This document shows positions 1 through 13,127 of a DNA stretch of 64,000 nt, piece by piece. The notes under the pieces are model-generated. The model ran no database searches and was not told the DNA's origin. It saw only the letters and a list, made by a program, of their open reading frames with translations. How positions within the stretch are numbered: the first letter of the stretch is position 1; each line of letters begins with the position of its first letter. Source of the stretch: Stichopus chloronotus (taxonomy: Eukaryota; Echinodermata; Holothuroidea; Aspidochirotida; Stichopodidae); contig CM037840.1 of the NCBI GenBank assembly GCA_021234535.1, positions 12,541,415 through 12,605,414 of the forward strand, written 5' to 3'. The translations under genes were made by a program, and so were the position numbers.

Positions 1-3000
1 CAACCATGACAGCATTTCAACAAGCTCTATTAACTTGAATAAGTTAATCTGAAAAAAAGTCACAAATGCTGTATATTACTTAAATGTGACATACCGTACC
101 AACTTCACAACAGTCATTTACAGGGAACATTTTACGGTCATTTTGGGCCACCAAACAATTTTTCTTACCATAAAAACCATATAATGTGAAAAAATGTTTG
201 AAAAAAGAAGATAACAAATTTGATATATGGTGGGAATTTTTTTATACACCAATTTTTTTTTACACCCAATTACCCGGCATTACCTCCTTTTTTTGATTTC
301 GGATGTACAGTTTGTAAAGTTTTTGAGGGTTCAGTGTTTGTTCCTTTCTCTTGTCACTAATTGATACAAATACAGAGAGAAAATCTTATCACCTCCGTTT
401 TGACTGCCACATTTTGCAAAAAAAAAAAAATGATGTAAAAATGCTGTATTATTAAACTGTTGAAAAGAAATATGCCGGAAAAATTAAGGTTTTCTACAAA
501 ACTTATACGATACAGAATCAAGTGTGATGTAGTTAAACAGGCTTGCCAATTCTACAAATATTGTTAATTTTTAATTGAAAGAGCATACCATTGTGTTTAC
601 GAATCCTATCAACGACCTTATAAAAAATGGAAGACATACGAACTTTCAAACTGAGTGTTAGTCAGCTTTGCAGTACATGCTTCTGAAATTATGGCTGTTC
701 GGATTACGTCCTGGCCACTGTGTCAAGTCACAATTTGTTAGCGAAAGTGGCCAAGTGTACGTACAATGTTAAAGGAGGCTGCTTTGAATGGCTGCTACCT
801 TCAAACAGGTGAATGTAATCGCATTTGCGAGCAATATTAAAAGCGGAGGTAATTTTACACGCCATTGTTTGCCGGATATTAAACCCGTGCCTATTCTGTG
901 TTCTATCTGCCCACCACCCCCAAGGTTAAAGTTTGAAAATTCCACCTGAACAGCAGACGAGGCCCTTGAACAAAACTTAATATGTGGGAGGCCCTAATGC
1001 AGACCAACCAACCAACCTTAAAAGGCAAACTTTGAGGTTTTCGCAAGACTGCAGTACCGAGAACTCAAAATAGCCTTAAGATTTTAAAAGGCTCGCATAG
1101 ACCTATGTTATTAATGTGCTCTCTAACCTAGGCCCACAGGAAGGGTCAGATGCTTTCTTCACCCTCTCAGTAAATTTACGGCAGGATTTAGACGGAGGCC
1201 ACGCCCTATTATTGATAAAGAAAATTTTACTATAATTCTTGTATTTTTGTTTTACACTGCTAGCCTTTTAAATAAAGGCTTGTAATTATTCAGAGATGAC
1301 AGGAGAATGAGACCAAGAACTTTGCCGTTCATACGGTGTATGTCATAGATATATTTTCATTGAACTCGATGCAGAGAAGGTTTGTATAGTCACAGCTATA
1401 ACACACTCGACTGTGCTGGTCCTGGAAAATACGAGGGGCGGCAACGTAGCCTTTGATCACTTGAGACTGTGCTCTCACTAACCCTGAAAATAAGAATTCC
1501 TGACAGCTCGGCTGCCAATTGTAAAGACTTTTTCGGTTTTCTAGCATATAATTTGGTTTTAACAACTATGACCCAAGAAAAAAAAACGGTAATAGTTCTC
1601 TAGATTTAAAGTGAAATAGGACGTTTGTCTGCATACAAAACAACCATATTTTTCAAGCAATGTTTGTGGCAAAGAAATTAAGATAGAAGGAAGGATATAG
1701 CCTGCTTTTCAAGAAGTTTCTCACAGAGAGAAATTCAGCAATTGTTGCCAAACAGTAATTTGTTCACACAAACATTCAAAAATTCAAATGATGCATATCC
1801 CGTTACCAATCAGATGCAGTAATCTATTGAGGAGATGAAGCTTTTACAGATATTTATCGATGAAACTGAATGGTGTAACAATGATTACAGCTATTTTCTT
1901 TGTATGCCATGTTGGTATATCCTATTTCCCTTTAAGTGGAAGTCCACACATGGTGTAGATAATAACATCAAATGATTAAAACGAAAAAAAAGGCTAGTGT
2001 TTTTAAAAAATCAGAAAGCAAAGTGGAGGGGGTGACCAAATACATTGTGTGTCAATAAGCAGAATGGGCCGTTCAATAGGGTATATTCATCACGTGCTAT
2101 GGTACAAGCGAACTGAAGGAGCACCTAAAATGATTTCAAGAGCTTAATGTTGATATCAATTACTTCGTATGCAGGAAGTTAGATATATTTGATGATTATG
2201 TGACCTAGCTAGTCTTTGTATCGGATCCCTGGTAACGAATCGACGACGTCAGCAATGTTCTACTATTAATACCCGGATCCAAAGTCATCACACTCCTAAG
2301 AAGAGCAACCCATGAGACTCTGAAGGTGTTCCTCTCAGGGTGCTGCTAAGCCTCGTCGTCAACAAATTTAGGGAGCACGCCTCGGGTGAGATCCTCGAGG
2401 GTGTTGGTATCTGCCTTCAACCTTGATACTGTGAAAGGTTGCCAGCTGACCAACTGTGGAATCCCCCCGTGAACGAATAGTTGAGCATGATTGCAACGTA
2501 TGGACGTTGGTAAGTAAAATGAAATAACGAGGATAGTGTATGCGAGCACTCCGAAAACATTTAGGCTATCTTAGTTGTGGATGCATGTCTATTAGTAGGC
2601 TACTTCGGAATAGCTATACATCTGGAACAATAGTGCATAAAATTGTGATAAAAGCAAGCGATTTGGCGAATGTGCAGCAAGAGTGATATATTGTGAACAT
2701 ATGTGGATATTGGGCCACTTCAATTTCTGCAACCAACTGGCGTGGCGGTCACTTTTAAAAATGGCATATTATTCATATTTTACTGCATAAGAGCATGTAG
2801 GGGGTAAGAGCACTGTTTCATTTGCCTAAAAATATATTTGGTATTACTTGTAAGTGACTCCATTGCTCTTAACCAATATTGGTTCACATATACCGCAGCG
2901 CTATCCCACAATGGTCATTATACGTCCAATGGTTGTTTAGGCTCATCGTTGATTCAGGTGCACATACTTGAATCTGACATTTACGAATACTTGAATAATA

Positions 3001-3608
3001 AAACCATTGGATACTAGCTACACTAATCACGTATAAAAAAGAGTTCATTTAAGCGTTTACCAAAGAGAGTGAATAAAGTTGTCTTCCCTTATAGTTAATG
3101 GGATTAATTCGGAAAGGATCGAATTGCATAGTGTCATATTGCATGTAGCCTATAGGTGTGGGTGTATAGGTTTGTCAAAACAGCGATCGATCTCTGGTCA
3201 CAGGGGCAACATAAAAGTCAAAATGCCCGTAGATGATCTAGCCCGATGGAGGCTGATACTTGCACTTGTCAGTCAGAGAGAAAATCGACAGCATGAATGA
3301 ATATCTGCTCAGTGTTAACAGTATCAGACAAAATACTGATGTGAGGTGATAGTACGATAATTCTGTTGGTTCGGTAACGTTTCTCACAAATGTTGTTGCT
3401 CGTATGTCTCCTTGTGCTTTGGAAACCTTGATCATGATTGCCAAACGTCCAAAACGTATATTTCGAGGCTCCTGCATGCAAATAAACAGGATGAGTAAGG
3501 TCTATCCTTAGTCAGAAAGAGTAGTCAAAACTAAATTATCACAGAGCTCAAAATAAATTAATTCAAACAAGTCATGCACAAATCATACATAATTTTATTA
3601 TACGTAGC
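1..3608. other. no gene recognised
   Basis: AT-rich sequence with only short open frames that resemble no family I recognise. There are homopolymer A and T runs but no clear repeat unit. It lies beyond the 3' end of the minus-strand receptor gene and upstream of the sulfotransferase pseudogene. Confidence 0.6.
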
Positions 3609-3687
3609 ATATCAAAAGAACGTTGGTGATATTTCATCATAATCATATCATTATTATGATGAAATATCACCAACGTTCTTTTGATAT
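3609..3687. repeat. perfect 35-bp inverted repeat, 9-nt loop
   Basis: The left arm 3609-3643 and right arm 3653-3687 are exact reverse complements (arm begins ATATCAAAAGAACGTTGGTG) around a 9-nt spacer. As RNA or single-stranded DNA it would form a long perfect hairpin. It could be a very small MITE-like element or a recent palindromic duplication. No flanking target duplication is obvious. Confidence 0.85.
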
Positions 3688-5908
3688 CCTATCTTTTATG
3701 CTCTTGTTTAGACGCTGGCTTCTATAGTGGTCTTCCAAAAACCAGACTTGTCAGTTTGAACTGGCGTTGGTTTTGGTCTGTCGGGAGGAGAGCTGTAGTT
3801 CTTCTCAGAATCCTTCCCTTGAAGTTAATTAACTTTAGACCTTGAATGAACCAACACGTTATCGCCACACTTGCAGAGAAAGTCATTGAGATCCAAGATT
3901 TGCATCACTGTCACCTACAATTACTTGTGCTCTAGTCTGTTTATAGACGAAATTATTAGAGTGACTACTCAAGAGTCCATAGATGAAAAGATGATTGTGC
4001 TCAGTTTGTTCCTGACTCCACTCCTGCCTTCGATACGTTTATGAAGATTCTTTACCATAAATTTGAATAAAGGACTGTGCCCACGTCTTTTTTGACATAT
4101 CATATACTGCATTCATATTTTACTGCTTTAGTCTGCTTATAGACAAAATTATAACACTGACTGAGATGTAATGGCGACTCAAGATCCACTTACAAGTCCA
4201 GAAGTCACGCGGCCCCTTAGTGAGCAGAACGCTGTGCCTATGGTAACCTAGCTTGGACCTTAGTTCAGTCTTTACTGCTGTTAATCAGTTTGCTTTGGAC
4301 AACATCGAAGTTTCATTAAAATACTAGCCTACTCTTCAATGATCTATCAACTATTCACAAGTAACGGTCAAGGCACACCTCACTGGTTCGTGGTTATTCC
4401 GATAAACCATTTGCTGACCATGTCATTCCACAAGGCTTGTTACAAGTCTCTCGTGACTCATGTTACAAACCGCATTCGTTTTGAGAGTAATTTTCGCATA
4501 TTTTGACAAAGAAAAGATGTTTTGCAAAAAAAAAAAAAAAATGTAGTGCAACATGATCAGATGGTACTGGGAACATTTGGGCCAGAGACAACAGCGCCTG
4601 CAGAACAGTGCGGACAAAACTTATTGAGACACCCAACTCCCCTTTTCAGTGTTGGCTACAGGATTACAGTTCACAGTATAGCCAACATTCAGTCAGTTTA
4701 TGCAACATGGAACTGACAACACTGGGAAAGGACGCTTGTCTCAAATTCCCTAGTGTCATTAATAGTGTGAATCTTTTGTTAAATTGTAACCTAAAGTGGT
4801 AACACTGCTTGGAGACTTGGAAATTGTTTCACCTTCATCGTAGGAAATACGGCAAAACTTTTTTATTATATTACAGCAATTCACAATATGAGGTAACAGA
4901 GTAAAAAGTGACATAATGACACTCTTACTCACTCTCCTCTGCATATTATATGTAAATAACAAGGTTTCGTTTTATTTATAAAGGACTTATTTCTCTCAAC
5001 TGTCATTGTATAACGTCATTGGTAAAATGGTACAAAGAATTTCCTATTTTACCCTTGGAGCATCATCTTTCAAATTCCCTTCGTGAGACGGAAAATTCAA
5101 TATTTTCAGTTGAAATTTCTGCACAGACGTATGGTCACTAACGACGCTCTTCCTCGCCTTAAGAAAGAGGGATCCTTGTTGTACTTTTTGTTTCAATACT
5201 TAAGAAACAATTTTTCCCTTCAAAACATAATATTTTCTTGCATTGCAAAATATTTTTAGAACGTTCTTACAATTTACTTATCGTTTATCGTAATTATCGT
5301 TTATTTATAATAGGAAAAGTTGGCTCTAAAAATCGAGGAGAAAAGGAGAATTTGTATAGATGTAATTGAAATGATTGTTGAAATTGAAGCCTATTTAGCG
5401 TATAAACAGAAGTAGGCCTAAGCATAATTAGATCACTACTGTATTTAGTTATTGTCAAACGCTATCCTATTAATTTAAACTAAAAAAAACTTTTCTCTGT
5501 CATATCTATCATATTAGGTTCTGTTCATATTTCTGTTATTTAAACAAGTAAACTTAATGTGTAACATTTATTTGTAAATATGTGCTCATGAAAAAGTACA
5601 ATACAAAGACTGACTCTGAGACAAAATCATTGTCATTACTAATATTAATAATATTATTATCATTAGGTTTAGCAGAAGTACATTAGTAGTAGCATTAGAA
5701 GTAGCCTAACATTAGAAGCAATATCATTACAATCAGTACTGCCGTATAAGTAACATTATTATCGTTCCTATTATTTGGGTCACTCTAACAGCATGTCGTT
5801 TACCTTACCTGTTTTCCTTTCCCCCACAGGTACACCCTACGTTGCTCATTATAAAGGAACAAAAGATGACCATTGGTTGAAAACAGGAATGACTACAGAG
5901 TATTAACC
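3688..5908. other. no gene recognised; diverged duplicated segment
   Basis: No convincing coding sequence. A motif of the form TAGTCTGYTTATAGACRAAA occurs near 3931 and again near 4130 with similar following sequence, indicating an old local duplication about 200 bp apart. A candidate splice-acceptor-like pyrimidine tract ending CAG lies at about 5809-5829, upstream of the sulfotransferase pseudogene. Confidence 0.5.
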
Positions 5909-6841
5909 ACAAAACCATATACATTGCTCACAAAGAAAAAAGCGATACTTCTCGCAACAGGCAAACGTTCAGGTTACTCATTTGTTGGCGAAATTCTTAA
6001 CCAGTGTTCAGACATATTCTACGTGTACTAACCGCTGAAATCATTAATGGACTCGTTTATGACGCACGGAAGTAGCCCTTCAAAGAATTTTACAGAACAG
6101 TCAATCACAATTATAAATGACTCGTTGCAATGCCGTATTATTTATCCAATGTTCAATATCTGTCTACGAACTAAGGTACTGGCTGATATTGGACTTTGTA
6201 ATTATCGTGATACATATAAAAGAAGGAAGCTATCAGAAGCATGTCGTGCTCGACATGTGGTAGCGATTAAGTTAATACGATTACAAGATGTTGCACATCT
6301 TGAACCTTTGGCAAAGGTTTTTGATCTTCGAATTATTCACTTAGTTCGAGCCCCAAGACCGGCAGAGCTATCGCGCAAGAAAACAGGTCGTAACAATGAC
6401 CTGATTAGACGCAAAGGCGAGGAAGCTGATGACACGTTAGATTTACGCGAACATATACAACGTAATTTACAGTATCAGTTCAATCCAAAAACGTGGATGG
6501 CAGGAAAATACTAATCCGTTACGAAGATGTAGCGAGAAACCCAATCGCACACGCGATGAAGATTCTTAACTTCATTGGCTACCCCTTACGAGATAACGTC
6601 AAACGGTGGTTGCTAGAAAAAAACAGACTGCAATGCAACAAGTAAGCAAGTTTGCAATGGAACATTTAAAACTTTACGAAATGCGTCTGCCATTTGTAAT
6701 AAATGGAGAAGTACTATGAGTTGGGAATTTGCAAAACACGTTCAGAATGCAGGATGTGAGATCCCGATGAAGTTCCTTGGATATACGATCTTCAACAGAG
6801 AAGAAGATATGAGGAATTTAAGCATAGACTCTGTTATATGA
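5909..6841 (+). pseudogene. carbohydrate sulfotransferase pseudogene
   Basis: The reading frames, taken in order, match the Golgi carbohydrate (GlcNAc/Gal-6-O or chondroitin) sulfotransferase family, which transfers sulfate from PAPS to glycans. A 5'-phosphosulfate-binding loop is visible near 5954-5975 (GKRSGYSF, usual RSGSSF). The 3'-phosphate-binding strand lies near 6330-6370 (IHLVRAPRPAELSR, usual LVRDPRA..SR). It is followed by RYEDVARNP near 6515 and a C-terminal KWRSTMSWEF...LGY block near 6700-6780. It is broken. An in-frame TAA at 6029-6031 replaces the residue normally found as E in a YEP motif. The frame shifts near 6505, and again between 6640 and 6660. The aspartate of RDPR is alanine. 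There are no introns within the homologous stretch, as is common for this family. The family assignment is firm; the exact subfamily is not. Confidence 0.8.
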
Positions 6842-9424
6842 ACAAATCTGATTTCATGATTCACAACGCACCTCTGAGAGAAGACGTATGGGAAGCAAGG
6901 GGTCTTCAACTATACAGTGAAGAATACATCAACATGTTTTTACAAATGGATGTGTTAGACTATGCCTTAAGAGCACTCCAAAAGTTAAATTTGACCTATC
7001 CACATTGCCCTAGCATAGTGGCGTTCCCCTGCTCACTTTTTGATTTATTCAGTTGAGCATATACCAAACAGAAGTGCGTAGCAGGTCGATCGCACGATTT
7101 CATCTAATGCTTTCACGATTTCATTTGTTATGTGGCTGCACTATTGATACTATTCACTGTTTTCAGCTCAGTATAAATTTGTTTTCTCATCCTATATTCG
7201 TTCTCGCGTCCGGACTGAACGCTTTTCTCCTCGGTAGTTTGGGTGTGCTAATAACATTTCTATGTACATTCGAGAGGCAGTCGAGTCAACAAGCAATTAA
7301 CTGAGAACTTCAGTGAGTCTAGTTTTCAACAATATTGCTTTTTTTTAAACACCTGTGTATGTGAACCAGCCGATGAAAGTGATCAAAAAGATGAGCTATA
7401 AAATTCGTGGACAAAATTAGTCCTTCAAACAATGTAATTTCATCTGTGAGCAACGCAGAGAAATACGAAGAGCTTCTGGAGCAGAATTAGTGCATCCTTA
7501 AACAAACGGAACTAAAAAGTTCTGCATGCCAAGATTTTATTTTGTGTGAGTCATGCATTTCACGATCTGAACACCCTCATAGATGTCCTTCTTGTTACAT
7601 TGTGCACAGATATGATTTCAGCCGAAGAAAAACGATAAGGTAGTAATAAGGATGCAGATGATTGCACGACGATCCTTAAATATTTGATTGAAACTGATGT
7701 GGTTGTGTTGCCTCATGTATCAAAGGAAGCAATTGTCTTCGACATACATCTTGGGCGTAGTATTTTAGGCCTATGGCAAAAAAAAAAAAACTGGGGCAGG
7801 AAGGTTCCTTGTAATTGTAAAACTTAGGACAGGACTGGGGAGGTTTATGTGGAGATTTAAAGATGTTTCCCTTCCAAAAGTCTAAGCACTTCAGAATGAT
7901 CGTCACATAGTGGTCCCTTCCAAATTGTGTTGTTTGTTTTATGTTTTATTTTAAGTAATAACAGAGGTAACAAAGGAAAACTCCTGTTCATACCTACAAC
8001 GCATAATTTATAGTTTATATCTCTGTAGAGACATCCTACCTTTATTTGTAAAATGGAGAGAACATAACACACAAAGCAAAAAGATATTCAGAGGCAAATC
8101 CATGCAATTCCTGTCGTATACCAACAACTCGAGCTGTCCGTGTGAGGCTATCATCTCACTGGGTTGCGATTGTTGACGACAAAGTTGCGAGCTGGTTTTG
8201 AGAGGGAGTTTCGGCAAACAGGGTGTCTGGCAAACAACAATGACGAAATCATTGCTGGACTGGGCAGAGGTCACACATACATGTCGCTCGAGGTTTGTTC
8301 GACATTTGCATGAATGTCGCACAACACTCGCAAGTGCAAATACATTTTTACAGATACCTGGGCTATGATAACAGCAAATTGTTTTGGGTTCGAGACGTAA
8401 AGAATCCGCGTACTTGTATGTGTGTTTGTGTGGTAATAATCACAAAGTCAACAGGAATGAGAACAGTTAGAAGTAAAATAAATACTACGTCATATATTAG
8501 CAAAGTAATCTTTTCAAACAGTTTCACTTCCCAATAAATATTAAGTTGTTGGAGGAACACTTTACAGCAACGCTGAACGTTTTCACAAAAAGTGCGATGA
8601 AGTTAATTAAATCAAGCAACTTCAAGTTCCACGTCTGTTGTATGATATTTTTTATTGTAGGTATATTTACATTCAAGGTTTGACCATTGAAAGGTAAGCA
8701 TGTTTTTTTGGATTCTGCTAAGGGGAATTTTTTTTAACTGGAAATATGCTGTAATTTGTGAGGGAATTCCTGTGCCTAAACATAAATGCTGCTTTAATTT
8801 GTCAGTAATTGTTCTTGATGGGCTTGAGCTTACATAATACGGTGGTATCTAACGCTTAACTTAGTAAAACGTTCATTGAAATATACATACCCATACCCAA
8901 ATGGCATGAGTAATTATCGGTTAAGAACAGTATGTATTGCACCCACCACAAATCACCACGATTAAAACGTTCAAGAGATTGTGTTGCTATGAATTTGTAA
9001 GATTACTGGCATAACGTGACCATTCAAGGCATCCATCATCGTCCTGAGTCGACATCGTCCTATTCCACATCATTTTACTACAATGTTGGCATCGGGTATT
9101 GAAAAACTCTCCTGTGGTAAGAGATATCATTAAAGATACGCCATCCTTGTGCTTCATCTAGATCATTTTAATGCGAGCGCTGACACAAAAAATTATCTTA
9201 TGTTTAAAACTAACCAATCATAACACTTTAACACGATCCATACAGCGTAACAGAAGAATCGTAAGTTGACCGGAATTCATATCACCCATCATTTTTAATA
9301 TGTATCCGCCCAAATTGACGAATTTAGTGGCCTTCATTACACCAATAAAAAAGAGAAGCTCTGAGATGTTTTTGTCATGCATTTTTCATCATATTCCTTT
9401 CGTCTTTGGAGATTAATTTAAGAA
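6842..9424. other. no gene recognised
   Basis: Open frames are short and not family-like. Around 7525-7630 (+) a short frame reads like a cysteine-pair segment (CESC...HRCPSC), which may be a relic of a zinc-binding domain. It is flanked by stops and is not supported further. Confidence 0.45.
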
Positions 9425-9728
9425 TAACCTTACAGTTCAATCACCAATATCACTGTGTAGTGTAACCTTACAGTTCAATCACCAATATCATTGTGTAGTG
9501 GAACCTTACAGTTCAATCACCAATATCATTGTGAAGTGTAACCTTACAGTTCAATCACCAATATCATTGTGTAGTGTAACCTTACAGTTCCATCACCAAT
9601 ATCATTGTGTAGTGTAACCTTACAGTTCAATCACCAATATCATTGTGTAGTGTAACCTTACAGTTCAATCACCAATATCATTGTGTAGTGTAACCTTACA
9701 GTTCAATCACCAATATCATTGTGTAGTG
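9425..9728. repeat. 38-bp minisatellite, 8 copies
   Basis: Eight head-to-tail copies of a 38-bp unit starting TAACCTTACAGTTCAATCAC, at 9425, 9463, 9501, 9539, 9577, 9615, 9653 and 9691. Copies differ by only a few substitutions (such as CACTG/CATTG, GAAGTG/GTAGTG, CAATC/CCATC), so the array is young or homogenised. The period is not a multiple of three and no frame runs through it. Confidence 0.95.
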
Positions 9729-12355
9729 TTGCTGTGTAGATTTCTCACTCACTAATAAAAAAAAGTCATCGTCAAACAAAACAAAAAATGGTTGTCCTCG
9801 TAAGCTCCTATGCTTAATGGTATACGAGACCAATGGCTACAAAAGACTTTAGCTATATGATAACAATTAAATAGCATAAGAGAGGTAATCATAATTGTGT
9901 CTGAAATTGCACATTAGAAAAGAAGGAAAATATAGTAACGAGTGTATGACATTGGATTTCATCGTTGATTAAGAGAATGCAAAGGAACTATTAGAATTAT
10001 TAGATTTATTTGTAATAGGACGTCAGATTGACAGAACAGTGAATTTAGCAGTCACATTGCAATTCACTGAGTCGACGAAGATGTAACATGCTAACGACAA
10101 GGTAAACGTTAACCAGATCTCTTTGTTCTTCAATTCATTAATAAAATTAGAAGATATGGGGTAATTATGTGAATCAAAATAAGGCTACATATTTGCTTGT
10201 TTCTATTTGTCCGTTGGGTTAAAATGTGGCACTAGTTTAGTCTTAATTTAAGCATCGAGGAAGGAAAATAATTAAACCAACACTATTCGATGTTAGTAAA
10301 ATATTTACAGTAAATAAAAAGAATTTACCAACATCTCTTAATTTAATGCTACTTAGTAAAATACGGTTACAATAACTCCTAAGTTCACTAAAGCTTACAA
10401 ATATATCAGGAAAATTACGTCTTTGTTATAAATTACTTTACTAATTACATGTTTGTATCAATGATTCTCTTTTTGTAACTTAAGCATCTTACGAAAACGA
10501 TAATAACCAACATCTTCAAAACACCCATAACATTTTTAAAGTATGTATCTCTCTGTTTTTCCGTGTTTAAGCTTACCGCAACCGAATAATTTGGACTTAT
10601 TCCAAATATAAATATGTCTACCGGCATGTCTTAATCTCTGACAATCACAGAATCGTGAAATTTCAGCCGGCGTGGAGTGAACATTTACTCCCAACAGAGA
10701 AATAATTTACACATGGAATGAAATATGGTTTTGCAAAGGGAATTTTTACCCTACAATACTCTTGCATGTTGAAATTCACTCTTGCTAAGAGTGTCCCTCA
10801 ACCCACTCTTTAAGAGCGAATGTCAGTCTTTTGTTGTAGCGTGTGTGAATACATCACTACTTCCAGCCAGGATGTCAGTCCAAATTGAATATGGGGAGAG
10901 GAACTGACCGGTTTGAAGGACCAACAGCTGGACGGACGGGGGACTACGCACTCTTTTTGATGGTTTGAATGACACTAGACAAGGGCCGCTAAACGTTTTC
11001 CCAGGTATTAACAATGTAGACGTACATTAATGTGACCAGAGAAAAAAGTCGGAGGGAATATTCATGTCACTGTATTTCATTCAGGTGTGTATGGGCAATG
11101 CCTGTAGGTGTATTTTTTAGAACTGGAATCGGTGACCGCGACCCCCTGGTCGCCATTCATGCCACACCAATGTTCAACAAATCAAGAAAGCAACAACCTT
11201 AAGTAGTTTGCTTTTGTACAATACGAATTCTTTTGAGAAGGAATGGTCGAAAACGGTTTGCAATTAACGTTAAAGAAGCAAGGGGAGCAATTTTTTCCAT
11301 ATTATTAAAGTATACCTACCAGAAACAGAAGTAAATATATTTCGACTATTGATTTAAATATACGACCATCAGAAGAATTGTTCCCCTTCCAGCAGGATTG
11401 ACGCCCATGTTTCCTGCTGTTGATACGACCAAGCCTGTCAATGTTATTTAGAAAAAAAGGCAATCTTCAGCAAAACAGCGGCGTTCCAATGATACGACAG
11501 TAAAATACGAAAGTAAAGGCCCCGTCACATCTCGCGGTCTCGTAGTCATATCAATTTCATAATGGTCAAAGTCCATCACCATTTTATCTTGAAATGATAT
11601 TTACAATTGAGATCTCAATGTTGTTTACCAGCACATTTTGACTTCATGTAGAGAAAGTAGAACAAATGCAAGATTTGTATACCAACACCACATAACTTCA
11701 CTTTTTGCAACAAAATACATTAATTAAAGTTAAAACCTGTAAATGTTATTAGCAAGTGCTGAATTAGGCTTTACTGGCACAGTCTTATTTCATAAACTTA
11801 GTCACATTTCAAAGCTGGAATGTGAGTTGTACTGGTAATCGCATGGCCATCTAACTTTGTTTTTTCTTCAGGGAATAGAAAGTAGGGGAAACCATCACCT
11901 CTTGCAAAATCATAGAAATGATATATGCATTCATTTTTCAGATGTATAAGTATGAAAATTGTCTGGACATTTTTGTTGACCCTCAAAAATGCAAACCCTT
12001 CTAGAAAGCCTAACCATCAATCTCTGTTACCTGAAAGTACACAGAAAAATGGGAATGGATATGAATATTTATAAATGCAATTTTTGGACTTACCCAATGT
12101 TTGTTTTTCTTTGTAGTGACTTACATATTTGACTTTCCGTGGCAAATAGGACAATTTTGCAACTCATATTCCAGCTTAAATATATAATTGAAGGGGTTCT
12201 TAAATGAAAAAGAACAATGTTCTACTGCAGCCATTTCCAACCATGTCAATATTTCGTTCATAGCACAAGATATTGCCGTTTAAGGAAAGACTTCTGTGGT
12301 AAAGAAAGATTCCAGTTGTTATAGAGTTACAGTTGTTCCATACAACAGTAGCAAG
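9729..12355. other. no gene recognised
   Basis: AT-rich intergenic sequence downstream (on the minus strand) of the receptor gene. No domain-like frame, RNA gene or well-formed repeat was seen. Confidence 0.55.
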
Positions 12356-12737
12356 TTTATTTTATTTTGAGCTTGAAGCACTCATTTAACTTATAGTTGT
12401 AAATGAGTGATACCAAAAGTTCCCCACTACGCATTGAACCATTTTCTGTAAAAATTATACATAATTTCCAAACATGATAATGGGGTATGGCTTTTACCAA
12501 TCAACAAAGAAAGATATCCCTAATGTTATTAACTATCAATTTTCTCCAGTGAAAAATCCCTTCAAGAATCATCGGAAGTACCATATATCGTTCCAAATGT
12601 TAGCATTGCCGATGCTTTATCTTGTTACCTTAGCATCTTATGAGATGCAAAACAACAAAAAATTGATCTTTATGTAATATTTACAGTTAATATTTTGATG
12701 ATTTTACAACATAGTTACCAACAAACCTTAGTTTAAT
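12356..12737 (-). promoter_or_regulatory. candidate poly(A) signals of the receptor gene
   Basis: Read on the minus strand, an ATTAAA hexamer lies at 12732-12737, about 390 nt past the receptor stop codon. Two overlapping AATAAA hexamers lie at 12356-12366, about 765 nt past it. Either could end the 3' UTR. The sequence alone cannot say which is used. Confidence 0.35.
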
Positions 12738-13127
12738 ATATACAAAAGTTGAAATATATGTAAGCATTCGTCCTTTTGGCCACTTTGATGTTTTTCTTTC
12801 GACATCCATTTTCACCAGATATCGTTCTTATACAATGTCAATGGATAATATCTAAAGAGACACTTATCATATGATATTTACTATGTTTTTCACGATCAGT
12901 GTGCTGCAATACAAAAGATAATGGCACCACAAATTCAAGATCCCCCCGTCCTTAAAAGAAAGAAATTTAAAAAAAAAGTGTTTGAGTTCTTACATTTACC
13001 AACTGGTAAGCAAAGGTGGTTCCATAAATCACTTCTTATAAGTTTTTCCATCTTCTTCCTCACTCCGCTCTGCCTCTGAACTGAAGATGTCTGTTCCGTT
13101 GTCGGTGTCAGTAATGATAGACCACCA

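Noticed and set aside
4927..4933. Minus-strand AG-TGA-GTAAGA layout
   Set aside because: Upstream sequence is purine-rich (GCAGAGGAGAG), not a pyrimidine tract; about the number expected by chance outside the array.
7525..7630. Cysteine-pair frame CESC...HRCPSC on the plus strand
   Set aside because: Short, flanked by stops, and spacing does not settle any zinc-binding family.
8008..8322. 104-residue minus-strand open frame
   Set aside because: No domain, signal peptide or splice context; probably chance.
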